Source: Pseudomonadales bacterium (GTDB lineage: Bacteria; Pseudomonadota; Gammaproteobacteria; Pseudomonadales; Azotimanducaceae). Taken from it: a stretch of DNA of 7,947 nucleotides. This document shows, piece by piece, positions 7,071-7,947 of this stretch. Within the stretch, counting starts at the first letter, position 1. Each line of letters starts with the position of its first letter. The DNA lies in contig JAKUTI010000115.1 of the NCBI GenBank assembly GCA_022448765.1, positions 1 to 7,947 on the forward strand, given 5' to 3'. Below the pieces are notes generated by a model. The model saw nothing but the letters and a program-made list of their open reading frames with translations, ran no database searches and was not told the DNA's origin. Position numbers and translations under genes: made by a program.

Positions 7071-7490
7071 TCAGCCTCGACGACCACGTCGACCGGGCGG
7101 ATTCACCATTACGTCTGTAGAGGCCAGTAAAAGTTTTCGGTAGGTCTGGTAACGATCGTATTGTCGGTCGTCGAGGACGGCACGCATTTTCCTGTCCATT
7201 TTCCGCGCGTGTCGGCTGCGGGCTTGCTTGATCCGCCTAGGGATATCATCTTTCTGCTGCTTCATCATGGAAACATACTCGGTGGTGAGACCATCAAGAA
7301 ATCCTCCGACCGCTTCACGGAACACCGCTTGTTGATCCGCCGTCATCTTAATCGCGACCGATGCCTTGACGACTTGGGGCTGCATCCATGGCGGACGCCC
7401 TTGAAGCCCTCCTTCCTCTGCGGCCAACGATCCCGATGCCATCAGCGCTAAGAGGACCCCGCCAAGGCCGGTTTGCCAACGCGTTTTCAT
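7071..7490 (-). CDS. Small secreted protein with degenerate LTxxQ-like motifs (Spy/CpxP-like), hypothetical
   Basis: The predicted product is a 139-residue precursor. Residues 1-24 form a Sec-type signal peptide: basic start (MKTRW), hydrophobic core (GLGGVLLALMASG) and a small-residue cleavage region around SLAA, so the mature protein should be periplasmic. The mature part looks mostly helical and charged. It holds two spaced motifs, MTADQ (49-53) and LDDRQ (106-110), like the LTxxQ repeats of Spy and CpxP periplasmic chaperones or stress sensors, and ends in a basic tail GRRGRRG. The family assignment is tentative. An upstream in-frame ATG at 7556 would add 22 residues and bury the leader, so I chose ATG 7490, which has GGAG seven bases upstream. 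TATATT on the minus strand (7519-7524) could be its -10 element, without a clear -35. It lies between the receptor terminator and the serine hydrolase, 70 bases from the latter, and could be co-transcribed with it. Confidence 0.75.
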   Translation of the reverse strand: MKTRWQTGLGGVLLALMASGSLAAEEGGLQGRPPWMQPQVVKASVAIKMTADQQAVFREAVGGFLDGLTTEYVSMMKQQKDDIPRRIKQARSRHARKMDRKMRAVLDDRQYDRYQTYRKLLLASTDVMVNPPGRRGRRG

Positions 7491-7497
7491 TGTTGGT

Positions 7498-7501
7498 CTC
7501 C
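7498..7501 (-). promoter_or_regulatory. Ribosome binding site deciding the start of the small secreted protein
   Basis: GGAG on the minus strand lies seven bases before the ATG at 7490. Together with the signal peptide that begins at this ATG, it argues against the longer start at 7556. Confidence 0.7.
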
Positions 7502-7588
7502 GAAAGTTCGAAGGGGTCAATATAGTCTTGATTTCCACAACGGCATAGTCGTCCATTCTTCCAATGGCAATGCCTTGGTCGAGATACG

Positions 7589-7616
7589 AAAAAGGCGCAC
7601 CGAGGTGCGCCTTTTT
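7589..7616 (-). terminator. Rho-independent terminator (bidirectional) after the TonB receptor gene
   Basis: A perfect 13-base-pair inverted repeat (arms 7589-7601 and 7604-7616) pairs AAAAAGGCGCACC with GGTGCGCCTTTTT around a two-base centre, in practice a four-base loop. Read on the minus strand it is a GC-rich stem followed by five U, located 20 bases past the receptor stop. Its symmetry gives a U-tract on the plus strand as well, but no plus-strand gene is nearby upstream. It insulates the small secreted gene from receptor transcription. Confidence 0.92.
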
Positions 7617-7636
7617 AGGACCGACCGAGCGCTAAC

Positions 7637-7947
7637 TCACCGAGTAAAGTTGTACGTAAAATCCACCCCGATGTAGCGTGGATAGAGTGCAACAACATTG
7701 TTTGGCCAGTTATCACCGTAACCCGAGTGTCGATTATGCATGTCCGACTCTCGAACGAAGGTCTTATCAAGAACGTTATCGATGAACAGCGAACTCTGCC
7801 ACTTGCCATCATTAGCGCGGTAGGTCACGCGCAAATCCAAGCGATTTCGTTCCGGTACCCAGTCCCACGGTCGGTTGAACTCTTTGGTCGAGTAATCGCC
7901 CGTGTACGCCAAAGCGCCGTATACGGTCAAGTCGCCACGATCCATGT
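7637..7947 (-). CDS. TonB-dependent receptor, C-terminal end only (5' part outside window)
   Basis: About 103 C-terminal residues of an outer-membrane beta-barrel are present; the reading frame runs on through the right edge, so the Met codon at 7945 is internal and not a start. The segment alternates polar and hydrophobic residues as beta strands do. It contains the typical late-barrel element RLDLRVTYRANDGKWQSSLF followed by DNVLDKTF, and a last strand PRYIGVDFTYNF that ends close to the usual terminal Phe. This pattern is characteristic of TonB-dependent receptors, which import siderophores, cobalamin, carbohydrates or other large ligands using proton-motive force through TonB. Here the Phe is followed by Thr-Arg, a small deviation from the canonical terminal aromatic residue. 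The ligand cannot be told from the C-terminus. A strong terminator lies immediately downstream. Confidence 0.87.
   Translation of the reverse strand, partial: MDRGDLTVYGALAYTGDYSTKEFNRPWDWVPERNRLDLRVTYRANDGKWQSSLFIDNVLDKTFVRESDMHNRHSGYGDNWPNNVVALYPRYIGVDFTYNFTR

Noticed and set aside
7491..7556. Longer start for the small secreted protein, adding 22 residues
   Set aside because: It would place a charged stretch before a clear signal peptide, while ATG 7490 has GGAG at the right distance.

Overview
The window looks like chromosome from a Gram-negative bacterium. A TonB-dependent receptor fragment at the right edge and a small secreted protein with a Sec-type leader imply an outer membrane and periplasm. 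The style of the genes (PimC/PimD-type acyl-CoA dehydrogenase pair, GFA-family zinc protein, 6-aminohexanoate-hydrolase-like serine hydrolase, TonB receptor) is common in Proteobacteria that degrade lipids, steroids or aromatics. I favour a gammaproteobacterium, perhaps marine, but this is an inference from gene content and protein feel only. Coding density is high and no gap between genes exceeds 100 bases. I see no rRNA, tRNA, CRISPR array, insertion sequence or phage gene.

Layout. Positions 1-2696 hold three genes on the minus strand, read right to left: a class III cyclic-nucleotide-phosphodiesterase-like metallophosphoesterase (1857-2696), a 12-helix MFS transporter (622-1788) and an SDR oxidoreductase cut by the left edge (1-539). 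They could form one operon. A short divergent region (2697-2779), with a good sigma70-like promoter facing right, separates them from a plus-strand GFA/CENP-V-type zinc protein (2780-3220). Next comes a tightly coupled pair of acyl-CoA dehydrogenase genes (3319-4479 and 4476-5582) overlapping by GTGA. Their stop end overlaps by 4 bases with the stop of a convergent minus-strand serine hydrolase (5579-7000). Further right on the minus strand are a small secreted Spy/LTxxQ-like protein (7071-7490), a strong hairpin terminator (7589-7616) and the C-terminus of a TonB-dependent receptor (7637-7947, cut by the right edge).

How the genes may work together. The clearest functional unit is the acyl-CoA dehydrogenase pair. 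Each subunit carries the motifs the other has lost, so they are best read as the two halves of one heteromeric, FAD-dependent enzyme that desaturates a bulky or dicarboxylic acyl-CoA. The SDR and the serine hydrolase could act on related substrates, and the TonB receptor could import a substrate, but the sequence does not name one. I found no convincing undescribed system. The best items to follow up are the composite active site, the leaderless two-part serine hydrolase and the small Spy-like protein beside the receptor.
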